From assembly GCF_004798965.1 (NCBI RefSeq), contig NZ_SDSD01000002.1, positions 62,001 through 126,000 of the forward strand: a stretch of 64,000 nt of DNA. The letters are read 5' to 3'. The DNA is from Onishia niordana (GTDB lineage Bacteria; Pseudomonadota; Gammaproteobacteria; Pseudomonadales; Halomonadaceae). Positions 44,126 through 53,741 of the stretch are shown here, piece after piece; position 1 is the stretch's first letter, and every line of letters begins with the position of its first letter. A program made the translations under genes and the position numbers. The notes under the pieces were generated by a model, which was not told the DNA's origin, did no database searches, and saw nothing but the letters and a program-made list of their open reading frames with translations.

Positions 44126-44260
44126 CGGTGTTAAGCAACGACTTTATCGATCCGCGATCATAGGACTTGAAACCGACCCTCATAAGACGTATCTAAGCTA
44201 ACGTATTGAACGCGCCGGCATCCGTCGGCGCCCAGCCCTCTTAGCGGGAGCTTACTCCAC

Positions 44261-45157
44261 ATGATGCGCATCCTTCTTTTCCTGGCTACCAACCTCGCGG
44301 TCGTGTTGATCGCCAGCATCACCCTGCGCTTGCTCGGGGTCGAGCCCTACCTGAACGCCCAGGGCATGAACATGAACAGCCTGCTGATCTTCTGCTTCGT
44401 GTTCGGCATGGCAGGCTCGCTCGTTTCGCTGTTCATTTCCAAGTGGATGGCCAAGCGCAGCACCGGCACCCAGATCATCGAACAGCCGAGCAACGCCACC
44501 GAGAAATGGCTACTCGAGACCGTCGCCGAGCTGGCGAGCGAAGCCGGCATCAAGATGCCGGAGGTCGGGATCTTCCCGGCGGAGCAGTCCAACGCCTTTG
44601 CGACCGGCTGGAACAAGGACGATGCCCTGGTCGCGGTCTCCTCGGGCCTGCTCAACCGCATGCGTCGGGAAGAGGTCCGTGCGGTGCTGGCTCATGAGAT
44701 CGGCCACGTCGCCAACGGCGATATGGTGACCCTGGCGCTGATTCAGGGTGTGCTGAACACCTTCGTGATGTTCTTCGCCCGCGTCGTCGCTCAATTGGTC
44801 GACAGCTTCCTGCGCAAGGACGACAACGGTGGCCTCGGGTTCTTCGGCTACTTCGCGGTGGTGATCGTCGCCGAGATCGTCTTCGGTCTGATCGCCTCGA
44901 TCATCGTCGCTTGGTTCTCGCGCTTTCGCGAGTATCGTGCCGACGCCGCGGGCGCCAAGCTCGCCGGCAGCGGTGCGATGATCAACGCCCTGGCGCGTCT
45001 CAAGGCCGAGCACGAAATGCCGGATCAGATGCCTGACACGCTGACGGCCTTTGCCATCACGACCGGCCAGAGCCGCAAGCTGATGGAGAAGCTGTTCGCC
45101 AGCCATCCGCCGCTGGATGATCGCATTCGCGCGCTGAAGGAATCGGCCTACCGCTGA
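44261..45157 (+). CDS. htpX: Membrane zinc metalloprotease HtpX
   Basis: The 298-residue heat- and envelope-stress protease of the inner membrane degrades misfolded membrane proteins together with FtsH. Seen: TM helices about 4-24 and 40-60; the zinc site HEIGH (145-149) with the third ligand in [10 protein letters not shown]; and TM segments about 158-182 and 192-220. GGGAG lies ahead of the first ATG. A strong bidirectional terminator follows. Confidence 0.95.
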   Translation: MMRILLFLATNLAVVLIASITLRLLGVEPYLNAQGMNMNSLLIFCFVFGMAGSLVSLFISKWMAKRSTGTQIIEQPSNATEKWLLETVAELASEAGIKMPEVGIFPAEQSNAFATGWNKDDALVAVSSGLLNRMRREEVRAVLAHEIGHVANGDMVTLALIQGVLNTFVMFFARVVAQLVDSFLRKDDNGGLGFFGYFAVVIVAEIVFGLIASIIVAWFSRFREYRADAAGAKLAGSGAMINALARLKAEHEMPDQMPDTLTAFAITTGQSRKLMEKLFASHPPLDDRIRALKESAYR

Positions 45158-45198
45158 GCCATCACTTCCCCGCCGGCAACGCTTTAAGCCGTAAAAAC

Positions 45199-45231
45199 AA
45201 GGGCCCGCCCTCATCACGAGGGCGGGCCCTT
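45199..45231. terminator. Bidirectional terminator between htpX and nhaC
   Basis: A 14-bp perfect stem (AAGGGCCCGCCCTC with its complement), loop ATCAC, with T's on one side and A's on the other. It serves convergent htpX and the antiporter gene. Confidence 0.9.
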
Positions 45232-45286
45232 TTGTTTCGACCTTTTATCTCGAGCACCGCTTGATGACGGAAGTGGCAGTCGAGCC

Positions 45287-46804
45287 CTAGCGGGCCTCGC
45301 TGACCAACGACTCGGCTATCGGCGTCGGCTCGCTGCCTTCGGCATCGTCGTCGGCCAGCGGCACGACCTTGAAGCCGACCATGGCATAGACGATAGCGAG
45401 GCCGAAGTTCACCAGGTTGAAGATGGCAAACGGCAGGTAGGACAGGGTCGCCACGCCGAGGGTGGCCGCCATGTAGGCGCCACAGCTGTTCCAGGGGATC
45501 AGCGGCGAGGTAATGGTCCCGGAGTCCTCCAGCGAGCGTGACAGATTGACCGGCGCCAGCCCGCGGCGACGGAACTCGGCCCGGTACATGCGCCCCGGCA
45601 GGATCACCGAGATGTACTGGTCACCGGTGATAATGTTCGATGAAAGCCCGGTGCCCAGGGTGGTAATGATCAGCGCTCCCGCACTCTGCGTGACCCCCAG
45701 CATACCCCTTACCAGGCGCTCCAGAAGCCCCAGACGCTCGATCACGCCACCAAAGGCCATCGCCGAAAGAATCAGCCAGATGGTATTGAGCATGCTCGCC
45801 ATCCCGCCCTTGCTCAGCAGGTCATCGAACACCGCATTGCCGGTGTTCGCCACATAGCCATCAAAAAGCGCCATCCACACCCCCTTCAAGAGGGCCAGGG
45901 GCGTCGCCAGGTCGGCCGCGCCGGCCAGGGACAGCACCGCCTGAGGCTGGAAGATCACGGCAAATACCGCACCCATCAAGGCGCCGATAACGATGGTCGG
46001 AAAGGCCGGCCAGCGGCGCACCGCCATCACCAGCAGCATCGCCAGCGGAATCAGTAGATGCGGCCCGATGGCGTAACTGTCGTTGAGCCTGCCCTGCAGC
46101 GCCAGCACCTGCTCGGGGGTCGCGAGGCCAGCTTCGGCCTTGAGCCCCAATACCCAGAAGGCGATCAGGGCGATCACAAGACTCGGCACCGTGGTCCACA
46201 GCATATGGCGGATGTGCTCGAAGAGCTCGACTCCCGCGGCGGCCGGCGCCAGGTTGGTGGTATCAGACAGGGGCGAGAGTTTGTCACCGAAATAGGCCCC
46301 CGAAATCACCGCACCGGCGCTCACTGCGGGTGACAGGCCAAGGCCATCGGCGATGCCGATCAGGCCGATGCCCAGGGTGCCGGCTACGGTCCAGGAACTA
46401 CCTACCGAGAGTGCCACCACGGCACACAACAGGCAGGCACTGGCATAGAAGTACTGCGGGGCAATCACGTCGAGCCCGTAATAGATCATCGACGGCACCA
46501 CACCACCGAGGATCCAGGTACCGATCATGGCCCCTACGGCCAAAAGGATCAGGATGGCGCCCAGCGAGATCTGGATGCCGTGGTTGATGGCCTCTTCGAT
46601 CTCATGCCAGCCATGGCCATTTTTCATGCCAACCAGGCCCGCCAACAAGGCGCCCAACAGCAGCACGACCTGATTGGGGCCCCAGGAGGCATCGGCACCG
46701 AACAGCACGACCGCCAGCACCAGCATGGTAACGACCACGGCCACCGGCACCAGCGCATCGAGAAAGGAAGGAGCGCGCACCTCGCGCGGCGGGGTATCAG
46801 ACAT
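45287..46804 (-). CDS. nhaC: NhaC-family Na+/H+ antiporter
   Basis: A 505-residue inner-membrane antiporter with about 11-12 TM segments. The conserved NhaC core is seen as GAVISGAYFGDKLSPLSDTTNLAP in pieces (YFGDKLSPLSDTTN), GSSWTVAGTLGIGLIGIA, and the later SGTITSPLIPWNSCGAYMA-like segment (WNSCGAYM). It would extrude Na+ in exchange for H+, fitting a halophile. It appears monocistronic and ends at the terminator shared with htpX. Confidence 0.92.
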   Translation of the reverse strand: MSDTPPREVRAPSFLDALVPVAVVVTMLVLAVVLFGADASWGPNQVVLLLGALLAGLVGMKNGHGWHEIEEAINHGIQISLGAILILLAVGAMIGTWILGGVVPSMIYYGLDVIAPQYFYASACLLCAVVALSVGSSWTVAGTLGIGLIGIADGLGLSPAVSAGAVISGAYFGDKLSPLSDTTNLAPAAAGVELFEHIRHMLWTTVPSLVIALIAFWVLGLKAEAGLATPEQVLALQGRLNDSYAIGPHLLIPLAMLLVMAVRRWPAFPTIVIGALMGAVFAVIFQPQAVLSLAGAADLATPLALLKGVWMALFDGYVANTGNAVFDDLLSKGGMASMLNTIWLILSAMAFGGVIERLGLLERLVRGMLGVTQSAGALIITTLGTGLSSNIITGDQYISVILPGRMYRAEFRRRGLAPVNLSRSLEDSGTITSPLIPWNSCGAYMAATLGVATLSYLPFAIFNLVNFGLAIVYAMVGFKVVPLADDDAEGSEPTPIAESLVSEAR

Positions 46805-46994
46805 GGTCTTGCTTCCCTCGGAAAATGAGCGAGCAAGCTTGCCTGTCCGTGATCATCTAGGGCAGCCCCGGTGTCCCTATCCTAGAGACGATGTCCCAGG
46901 ATCGAAAAAGTGCAGGGCATTCTTATAAGACTAAGGTCGAAAATACGATCACTAGGCTGAGGCTTTACAGCCTGTGACCATGCCCCATCGCGGC

Positions 46995-48203
46995 TCAGGA
47001 CCCGATCACGGCTTCATCCTGTGCCGGTAGCGCCTCTTCGAGATGCACCGCAAAGCCTGCCGCATCAAGCATCGGGGCGAGTGTCGATGCGTCCGTGCGC
47101 AGACGTATCGTCAGTGTCGAAAATTCGCGGCGCAGCGGGTACTCGCTGCGATAGGCATCAAACCCCGCGGCAAGGCCCCGCTCCCGCTGATAGCGCCGCA
47201 ACCCATCGTGATCCCGGCGCACGTCATAGCAGGCGCGCACGCAGAGCCGGAGTGCCTCCCAGGGCGTGAGTCCCGCATCCAGTATCAGGCTGGGCAGGGG
47301 CGGCGGCGGCGCCAGATCGGAAAGCGCGACCCGCACCGGCAAGCCCAAGTGCTCCATGGCCGCGCGATACACCTGATGGGTACCGCGAAGCTTGCCATCC
47401 AGGCTGTGGCCGGCGATATGCGGGGTCGCGATATCGGCAAGCCTGAACAGGGGCTCGTCGATGGCCGGTTCATTTTCGAAGACATCCAGCACGGTGCGCA
47501 GATCCCCTCGCGCCGCCAATCGCGTCAGCAACGCCTGACCATCGACACAGTCGCCACGACCAGCATTGAGCAGCCAGCTGCCCGGCGCCAGGGCCGCGAT
47601 GCGGTCCTCATCGAGCAGGTGATGGGTGCGATGCTTGCCTTCGCGCACCAGCGGGGTATGCAGACAGAGCACATCGCACTCATCGATCAACGTATCGAGG
47701 TCGTCGAAGGCCATCTCTAGCCCGACGTCCTGCTCGGCTTTTTGTTCCGCGAGCGGCGGATCACAGACCCGGCAGTCGAGCCCCAAGGCCGTCAGGCGTC
47801 GATAGAGTCGCCCCCCCACATTACCGGCACCGACGATACCGATCCGGCGCTGATCGAGCTCGACACCCTCGCGCTCGGCAAGCGTGAGCAGGCTCGAGAG
47901 CACATAGTCGACCACCGCCTCGGCATTGCAGCCCGGGGCGTTGGCGAAGCCGATCCCTCGGGCCTCCAGTGCCGCCTGATCAACATGATCGGTACCGATG
48001 GTGCAGGTGCCGACAAAGCGCAGCGTCGAGCCCTCGAGCAACGCCTCGTCGACCCGGGTGATCGAGCGCACCACCAATACCTCGGCCTCGGCGTCGCGCA
48101 CCGCCTGGCCATCGATCTCGCGGCCGGGCAGTCGGGTGATCGGGCCAAGTTCAGCGAAACAGGTCTCGGCCTTGGGCACCTGGGAGTCGATAAACAAACG
48201 CAT
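46995..48203 (-). CDS. pdxB: Erythronate-4-phosphate dehydrogenase
   Basis: It oxidises 4-phosphoerythronate in the DXP-dependent pyridoxal-phosphate pathway. The 402 residues have the PdxB layout: MRLFIDSQVPKAE start, the D-2-hydroxyacid dehydrogenase NAD motif GIVGAGNVGGRL, the catalytic His in ATPHIAGHS, and the extra C-terminal PdxB dimerisation domain. AAGGA lies before the ATG at 48203; the longer frame adds seven residues. It is divergent from the WGR gene. Confidence 0.94.
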   Translation of the reverse strand: MRLFIDSQVPKAETCFAELGPITRLPGREIDGQAVRDAEAEVLVVRSITRVDEALLEGSTLRFVGTCTIGTDHVDQAALEARGIGFANAPGCNAEAVVDYVLSSLLTLAEREGVELDQRRIGIVGAGNVGGRLYRRLTALGLDCRVCDPPLAEQKAEQDVGLEMAFDDLDTLIDECDVLCLHTPLVREGKHRTHHLLDEDRIAALAPGSWLLNAGRGDCVDGQALLTRLAARGDLRTVLDVFENEPAIDEPLFRLADIATPHIAGHSLDGKLRGTHQVYRAAMEHLGLPVRVALSDLAPPPPLPSLILDAGLTPWEALRLCVRACYDVRRDHDGLRRYQRERGLAAGFDAYRSEYPLRREFSTLTIRLRTDASTLAPMLDAAGFAVHLEEALPAQDEAVIGS

Positions 48204-48407
48204 GGCAATTCCTTGCAGCTTCACAGGGTATTACGGGACGGGAACATACATGCCCATGGCAAGCGGGATGGGTTGTTCATGCCGGCCAGGCCGTTACAAT
48301 AGCATGCCAGTCAGCCCTCGCAGGGTGGGCTTGCCTCCGACTACCTCTGTTTCCATATCCTTGTTGTCGCGCCCTATCTGTCGCGCATCAACCCGCCAGG
48401 AGCCGCC

Positions 48408-48689
48408 GTGATCGTTCGCTGGGAAAGTAATCATGACTATGTGCTGGTGCACGTGCATCAGGACATGTTCGGCGACTGGATCTTCAGCCGCGCCTGGGGC
48501 CAGATCGGCACTCAGTTTGGCGGGCTTCAGCATCGGCTGGCGGACGACCATGCCCAGGCCATGCTGTGGCTGGAGGACGTCGCCACCATCCAGACCTCCC
48601 GGGGCTTTCACAAGGTACTGGAAGCCCAGGACGACACCCCCGAGGGGCGCGATGCGGTCAAGCAGCTCTCACTGCTCGATGCCCTCTAG
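48408..48689 (+). CDS. Small WGR-domain-like protein
   Basis: The 93-residue protein begins at a GTG with AGGAG 6 nt upstream. The segment DMFGDWIFSRAWGQIGTQFG holds the W-G-x hallmark of WGR domains. WGR domains often bind DNA or nucleic acid ends, but stand-alone copies like this are uncharacterised. It is convergent with the glutaredoxin-like gene (17 bp apart). Confidence 0.72.
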   Translation: MIVRWESNHDYVLVHVHQDMFGDWIFSRAWGQIGTQFGGLQHRLADDHAQAMLWLEDVATIQTSRGFHKVLEAQDDTPEGRDAVKQLSLLDAL

Positions 48690-48705
48690 ACGCTCGCCCT
48701 AGGCG

Positions 48706-49074
48706 TCATTCCTCAACGCCCGAGCCGCCAAGAAAACGGCGACCGTTTCGCATCACCGCACCTTTGACGTGACGCTCGTCCACCCCGGCAGGCTGCTGAA
48801 CCTGCCGCCAGGCCTCATGATCCAGCCAGCTCCGAGCGGCGAGCCAGTCCGCCAGACGCTCGGGCTCGAAGCCCCGCTCCAGTGCCTGTCCCGCCGCATC
48901 TTCAAGCACCGGGATTCGCTCGCCGTAGCGCGCCAGCAGCGCCGCATCGTCTGATATCTCGACGCGCACGAGCGCTGGCGCCTCGGGTCCCAGCCGCGCA
49001 AGCCAGGCTTCCAGCTCCTCGCAGAGATGGCAACCCAGGGTGGTGTAGAGCGTCAGACGCGACTCGTTATTCAT
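48706..49074 (-). CDS. Glutaredoxin-like (DUF836) protein
   Basis: The 122-residue thioredoxin-fold protein has the N-terminal strand RLTLYTTLGCHLCEE with redox motif CHLC, then the cis-proline region ERIPVLED, matching the glutaredoxin-like DUF836 family. The C-terminal about 45 residues go beyond the usual domain. It lies 12 bp after rlmKL on the same strand and is probably co-transcribed. Its redox partner is not known. Confidence 0.82.
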   Translation of the reverse strand: MNNESRLTLYTTLGCHLCEELEAWLARLGPEAPALVRVEISDDAALLARYGERIPVLEDAAGQALERGFEPERLADWLAARSWLDHEAWRQVQQPAGVDERHVKGAVMRNGRRFLGGSGVEE

Positions 49075-49086
49075 CCTTGCCTTCCG

Positions 49087-51411
49087 TCATACCGCGGCCC
49101 GATGCTTAATCAAAAAGCAGTGGTGCAAGTCGGGACGGCGTTGAAAATCCGGGTCAAAGGTCTTCGCCGATATGTCCTCCACCGCGAAGCGCTCGGCGAT
49201 CGAGGCATCAAGCGCGAAACGCCGTTGGTTGTTGGAAAACACCAGAGTACCGCCCGGTGCCAGGCGTGCCATGGCCAGCTCAACGAGCCGAACGTGATCG
49301 CGCTGAATGTCGAGGGTCGCGTCCATCTTCTTCGAATTCGAGAAGGTCGGCGGGTCGAGGAAGATCAGGTCAAACTCGCTGCCGGCAGTCTCGAGCCAGC
49401 GCAGGCAATCGTCGCGCACCACCCGATGGCGACTGGGGTCGAGGCGGTTCAGGGCGAAGTTCTCCCGCGCCCACTCGAGATAGGTATTCGAGAGATCGAC
49501 ACTGACACTATCGCTTGCGCCGCCTTCGGCTTCGGTACCCAGGGCAGCCTGCACGGTCGCGGTGGCGGTGTAGCAGAAAAGGTTCAGGAAACGCGCGCCC
49601 GGCGCCATCTCGGCCAGCAGCCGGCGCACCGGCCGGTGATCAAGGAAGAGCCCGGTATCCAGGTAATCGCGCAGGTTGACCCAGAACACCGCCCTGCCCT
49701 CGCGAACCTGAAAGCGCTCGCCGCTGGCGGCGTGTTTCTGGTACTGAGCCTTCCCCGACTGGCGCTCGCGCTGCTTGATATGAACATGCTCAGGCGAGAC
49801 CCCGAGCACCTCTGGAATCACCCCCAAGGCATCGAGCAGCCGGCGCTGGGCCTGATTGGCATTCACCGACTTGGGCGGCGCGTACTCCTGCACATGCACG
49901 CGATCACCGTAGACATCGATGGCCAGGGCGTACTCGGGCATGTCGGCGTCATACAGCCGGTAGCAGGACTCTCCGCTGCGCTTCAGCCAGGACTTGAGCC
50001 GCTTGCGGTTCTTCTGCAGACGATTGGCGAACATTTGCGCCCCTTCCGAGCGCGACGGTTGCTCGGAAGGCTGAGCGGCCGGCTTCTTCGAGGCCTGATG
50101 AGAGGCCTTTTCGGGGATGCTGCCAGCCCCCTCGTGGGTCTGGCCGTCAGCGGCTGGCTGACCCTCGACGATACGGCGCTTGCTAGGCGCGGTCGACTCG
50201 GGTTCAGATGCCTTCGCCTGCCCCTGATCCAGTTCGATCAGCAGCAGTTTGCAGTCCAGAGGGCCGTTCTTGAAGGCATACTGCTTGGAAGCCCGAAGCC
50301 CCGTGCGGTGGCCAAGCTCGGGGTTACCGGTCAACATCGCCAGGCGCCAGCCAGGGAAGTGTGCCTGAGCGCGAGCGCCGAGGGTCGCATAGAGCGGTAC
50401 CAACTCTGGCAGCTCGCCGATACGCTCGCCATAGGGCGGGTTGGTGATCAGGAGCCCTTGAGCATCGGCGGGCAGATCGTCGGGACGAGACAGCTGCTTG
50501 ACCGATGCTCCCTGGAAGTCGATCAGCGCCGGGATGCCGGCCCGCATCGCATTGGCGCGAGCCGCCGAGATCGCTTGAGGGCTCTGGTCTCGACCATAGA
50601 TCTTGGCCTTGCAACGCTTGCGGCCAAGGCTGGCCCGGGCCTCGGCCTCACGCTTGACCTCCTGCCACAAAGCCTCGTCGTGGCCTGCCCAGCCATGAAA
50701 GCCGAAGCGCTCGCGCAACAGGTTCGGCGCCACATCGGCCGCCATCAGCGCGCCCTCGATCACCAAGGTGCCCGCACCACACAACGGATCAATCAACGCT
50801 TCGCCTGCCTTGGCACGTGCCGGCCAGTCGGCGCGCACGAGCAGTGCCGCCGCGAGGTTTTCCTTGAGCGGCGCGTGACCGAGTTCACGTCGATAGCCTC
50901 GACGGTGAAGACTTTCACCGGACAGGTCGATGCCAAGCATCAGGCGGCCACGATGCAGGTGCGCATAGAGGCGCAGGTCGGGTTCACGCGGGTCGACGCT
51001 TGGCCGTTCGCGGCCGGTACGTCTCAGGGCGTCGACGACGCCATCCTTGACCGTTTGAGCACCGAAGCGGGTATGACGAATGGCATCTGACAGGCCATGA
51101 AAGTCTACTGCGAGCGTCTTGCCCAGGGGCAGGTGATCGCGCCAATCGATGGCTTCGGCGCAGGCCTTGATCTGTTCAGGCGTTTCGATGCCCTCTTCTC
51201 GCGACAGGCTGAGAACGATGCGATTGGCCAGGCGTGACCACAAGCAAGCGCGATAAGCTGCTTCCAAGGGGCCAGAAATATGCACTCCGGCCACGGTGGT
51301 CTTGGTGATTGCCATCCCGAAGGTCTCAAGCTCCTCGGCCAACAAGAGCTCCATGCCTTTCGGGCAGGTGGCAAATAACGTCAATGTTTCAATATCTTGT
51401 GAATCTTTCAT
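49087..51411 (-). CDS. rlmL: Bifunctional 23S rRNA methyltransferase RlmKL
   Basis: The 774-residue fusion methylates 23S rRNA at G2445 (N2, RlmL half) and G2069 (N7, RlmK half). Order: N-terminal ferredoxin-like and THUMP domains (about 1-160), the RlmL methyltransferase with NPPYGER and DPLCGAGTLVIEGALM, then the RlmK half with LNLFCYTATATVQAAL and FLDPPTFSNSKKM. Between them is a low-complexity linker of about 50 residues rich in Ala, Ser, Gln and Pro. GGTGGC before 51411 favours that ATG over one seven codons upstream. Confidence 0.95.
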   Translation of the reverse strand: MKDSQDIETLTLFATCPKGMELLLAEELETFGMAITKTTVAGVHISGPLEAAYRACLWSRLANRIVLSLSREEGIETPEQIKACAEAIDWRDHLPLGKTLAVDFHGLSDAIRHTRFGAQTVKDGVVDALRRTGRERPSVDPREPDLRLYAHLHRGRLMLGIDLSGESLHRRGYRRELGHAPLKENLAAALLVRADWPARAKAGEALIDPLCGAGTLVIEGALMAADVAPNLLRERFGFHGWAGHDEALWQEVKREAEARASLGRKRCKAKIYGRDQSPQAISAARANAMRAGIPALIDFQGASVKQLSRPDDLPADAQGLLITNPPYGERIGELPELVPLYATLGARAQAHFPGWRLAMLTGNPELGHRTGLRASKQYAFKNGPLDCKLLLIELDQGQAKASEPESTAPSKRRIVEGQPAADGQTHEGAGSIPEKASHQASKKPAAQPSEQPSRSEGAQMFANRLQKNRKRLKSWLKRSGESCYRLYDADMPEYALAIDVYGDRVHVQEYAPPKSVNANQAQRRLLDALGVIPEVLGVSPEHVHIKQRERQSGKAQYQKHAASGERFQVREGRAVFWVNLRDYLDTGLFLDHRPVRRLLAEMAPGARFLNLFCYTATATVQAALGTEAEGGASDSVSVDLSNTYLEWARENFALNRLDPSRHRVVRDDCLRWLETAGSEFDLIFLDPPTFSNSKKMDATLDIQRDHVRLVELAMARLAPGGTLVFSNNQRRFALDASIAERFAVEDISAKTFDPDFQRRPDLHHCFLIKHRAAV

Positions 51412-51687
51412 GAAAAAGCCACCTGGCGCCATGCGCCGTCATATTCCTGAAAAGCTGTTTTGGTAGTACGCTTATTCCAAATCGCCTGTCGACATGGGCT
51501 AGGCGGGTGCGCTAGTTGTAGAGGGGTAGCTACGCGGTACGCATGTATTATCTGGTTCAAGGACGCTATCGGCATCAGGCGCTGAGCCTCGGTTTTGCGG
51601 TTAGCTTTTGGCAATCTGTGCTCGTCCCAGCCTATGCCCCATTAATACTGGTTTGCAGTTGAAACTGGTTCATCAAGAGGCCATCCG

Positions 51688-51894
51688 ATGAAACGACAGA
51701 AACGTGATCGCTTCCAGCGCGCTTATGTTCACGGTTACAAGGCAGGGATCAGCGGCCGTTCCCGTGATGAATGTCCCAGTCAGGAAGTTAATCTTCGCGA
51801 ATATTGGATGAGCGGTTGGCGTGAAGGTCGAGGGGATCAGTGGTCGGGCATGACAGGCGTGTCCGGCATTCACAAAAATCCAATGGTCATGTAG
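51688..51894 (+). CDS. rmf: Ribosome modulation factor
   Basis: The 68-residue basic protein promotes 100S ribosome dimers in stationary phase. MKRQKRDRFQRAYVHGYKAG, CPSQEVNLREYWMSGWREGR and the short tail match Rmf over its whole length. AGAGG precedes the ATG. A strong terminator follows. In E. coli it is induced by ppGpp; no control site was identified here. Confidence 0.96.
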   Translation: MKRQKRDRFQRAYVHGYKAGISGRSRDECPSQEVNLREYWMSGWREGRGDQWSGMTGVSGIHKNPMVM

Positions 51895-51958
51895 TCCTTT
51901 TCGTGAAGCCCCTGTTCATGTAGCTCTGGTTCACACAATTCCCCGGATTCATGCCCCA

Positions 51959-51984
51959 AGGCCCGTGTACTCACGGGCCTTTTT
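51959..51984 (+). terminator. Rho-independent terminator of rmf
   Basis: The 9-bp stem AGGCCCGTG/CACGGGCCT has a TACT loop and a run of five T's. It lies 65 bp past rmf. Confidence 0.92.
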
Positions 51985-52149
51985 GTCTCCATCTGATCGG
52001 GCTTTCGGCGTCGAACTGACTGCCTGACAGGCCTCGTGTTGAGCCAAATGCTGGCTGACCTTTCCCTAACTTGGCGACGATCCGACGCTTAAGCCAGTGC
52101 CCTTTGTGTGCCTGACGATGCGGGTAAGCAAAGGCACCTGAACGATGGA

Positions 52150-53172
52150 TTACTGGGCCGCCAGTTTAAGTGCCCGGCTGCATTCGCCTACCAGAGGCGG
52201 GCCACGATAGATGAAACCGGAATAAAGTTGTACCAGGTCTGCCCCGGCCCCACGCTTGGCGATAGCCGCCTCGCCACTGTCGATGCCGCCGACGCCGATA
52301 ATCGGCATATCCGGCAGCCTGCGTCGCAATTCGCGAATCACTCGATTAGACGATTCAAACACCGGACGGCCCGAGAGCCCGCCCGCCTCGTCGGCGTGGG
52401 CCATTCCGGCAACCCCTTCTCTGGCAAGGGTAGTGTTGGTCGCGATAACGCCATCGATACTATTGGCGACCAGTGCCTCAGCCACCAACCCCACCTCTTC
52501 GCTACTCATGTCAGGGGCGATCTTCACTGCCAGGGGCACGGTCCTGTCGCTAGCGTTATCGAGGCGCAAGCTTTTCTCGCGCAGCGCACCGAGCAAACGA
52601 TCCAGATGCTCACCGAACTGCAGGTTACGAAGCCCAGGCGTATTGGGCGACGAAATGTTGACCGTGATGTAGTCGGCGTGAGCATGTACTCGTTCCAGAC
52701 ATATCATATAGTCGTCTACCGCCTGCTCTACCGGCGTGGTCAGGTTTTTGCCGATATTGATGCCGATCAATCCGTCATAGCGGCTCTTCTTGACCCGTTC
52801 GATCAGATGGTCGACGCCCGCATTATTGAATCCCATACGATTGATGATCGCCCCCGCTTCCGGTAGGCGGAACAGACGCGGCTTGGGGTTACCCAGCTGC
52901 GGCTTCGGGGTAACGGTGCCGACCTCGACGAAACCAAACCCCAGCGCACCAAGCGCATCCAGGTGATCGGCGTTCTTGTCGAGTCCTGCGGCAAGGCCTA
53001 CCCGGTTGGGAAAACGCAGCCCCATCAGCTCAACAGGGTCGTCGACACGCTCGCCACCACCAAGCTTGCCGGACATCCCCAGCCGATGTGCCAGATCAAG
53101 TGCCGTCAGAGTCACACCATGGGCTGCCTCGGGGTCGAGGCGGAAAAGTATCGAGCGGGCAGCGGCGTACAT
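52150..53172 (-). CDS. pyrD: Dihydroorotate dehydrogenase (quinone), class 2
   Basis: It oxidises dihydroorotate to orotate in pyrimidine synthesis and passes electrons to quinone at the inner membrane. The 340 residues include the class 2 N-terminal amphipathic helix ([19 protein letters not shown]), the FMN-barrel motifs [12 protein letters not shown] and [13 protein letters not shown], the catalytic Ser loop [11 protein letters not shown], and the FMN-phosphate site IIGVGGI. The start at 53172 follows GGGAG; the longer frame adds eight residues. Confidence 0.95.
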   Translation of the reverse strand: MYAAARSILFRLDPEAAHGVTLTALDLAHRLGMSGKLGGGERVDDPVELMGLRFPNRVGLAAGLDKNADHLDALGALGFGFVEVGTVTPKPQLGNPKPRLFRLPEAGAIINRMGFNNAGVDHLIERVKKSRYDGLIGINIGKNLTTPVEQAVDDYMICLERVHAHADYITVNISSPNTPGLRNLQFGEHLDRLLGALREKSLRLDNASDRTVPLAVKIAPDMSSEEVGLVAEALVANSIDGVIATNTTLAREGVAGMAHADEAGGLSGRPVFESSNRVIRELRRRLPDMPIIGVGGIDSGEAAIAKRGAGADLVQLYSGFIYRGPPLVGECSRALKLAAQ

Positions 53173-53326
53173 GGAACTCCCTGAGCTTGTGAACACGAAT
53201 GGACGAACGCGAACAGGTTAACAATCACGAGTAGAAAATCGGCCAGGATTATAGCGCACACAGTCCCTAAACGACGAACCCCGCACAGGGCGGGGTCGCA
53301 TCGGAGAAAACGGCATCAGGACGCTC

Positions 53327-53617
53327 TCAGTGAGCGATCTCACCGTCGGTAAACAGGAACTCACGCAGGTGTGCATCCATGGTCTTGTCATGACGACGAA
53401 TCCACTCGAGTGTCATGACTGCATGCTCCTTTTCCTCATCTCTGTTATGAATCAGAATCTTACGCAATTCAGGATCCTGACAGGCATCGACTCGCTGGTT
53501 GTACCAGTCGACCGCCTCCAGTTCCTCCATCAGCGAGACAATGGCTCGATGATAATCACGCGTGTCGGCACTCAATTCTTCCACCGGCTCGTGATAGCTG
53601 TCACTGCTGCCTGCCAT
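53327..53617 (-). CDS. Encapsulin-type ferritin-like protein (EncFtn), no cargo peptide
   Basis: The 96-residue two-helix ferritin-like protein is of the encapsulated-ferritin family. Ferroxidase ligands are present at the family positions: E32 in EELEAVDWY, and E62 and H65 in NRDEEKEHA, with W38 and Y39 conserved. Such proteins form ring decamers that oxidise Fe(II). The chain ends at LFTDGEIAH, so the C-terminal targeting peptide that directs classical members into encapsulin is missing, and no encapsulin gene is within the window. Iron handling free in the cytosol is an inference. Confidence 0.85.
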   Translation of the reverse strand: MAGSSDSYHEPVEELSADTRDYHRAIVSLMEELEAVDWYNQRVDACQDPELRKILIHNRDEEKEHAVMTLEWIRRHDKTMDAHLREFLFTDGEIAH

Positions 53618-53741
53618 GGGCCTCTCCTTTTGTGGTCTACTGGTGGTCTGCTGTACGTATCCAACGTTAGGCCAAAGCGGCGTCGCTGTCAGCCATACCC
53701 CGTCAACGCGGCCTCGCCTCGCTTCATTTCAGGGAGATCCT

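Noticed and set aside
49027..51090. 687-residue plus-strand open frame
   Set aside because: It lies fully antisense to rlmKL, whose motifs are clear.
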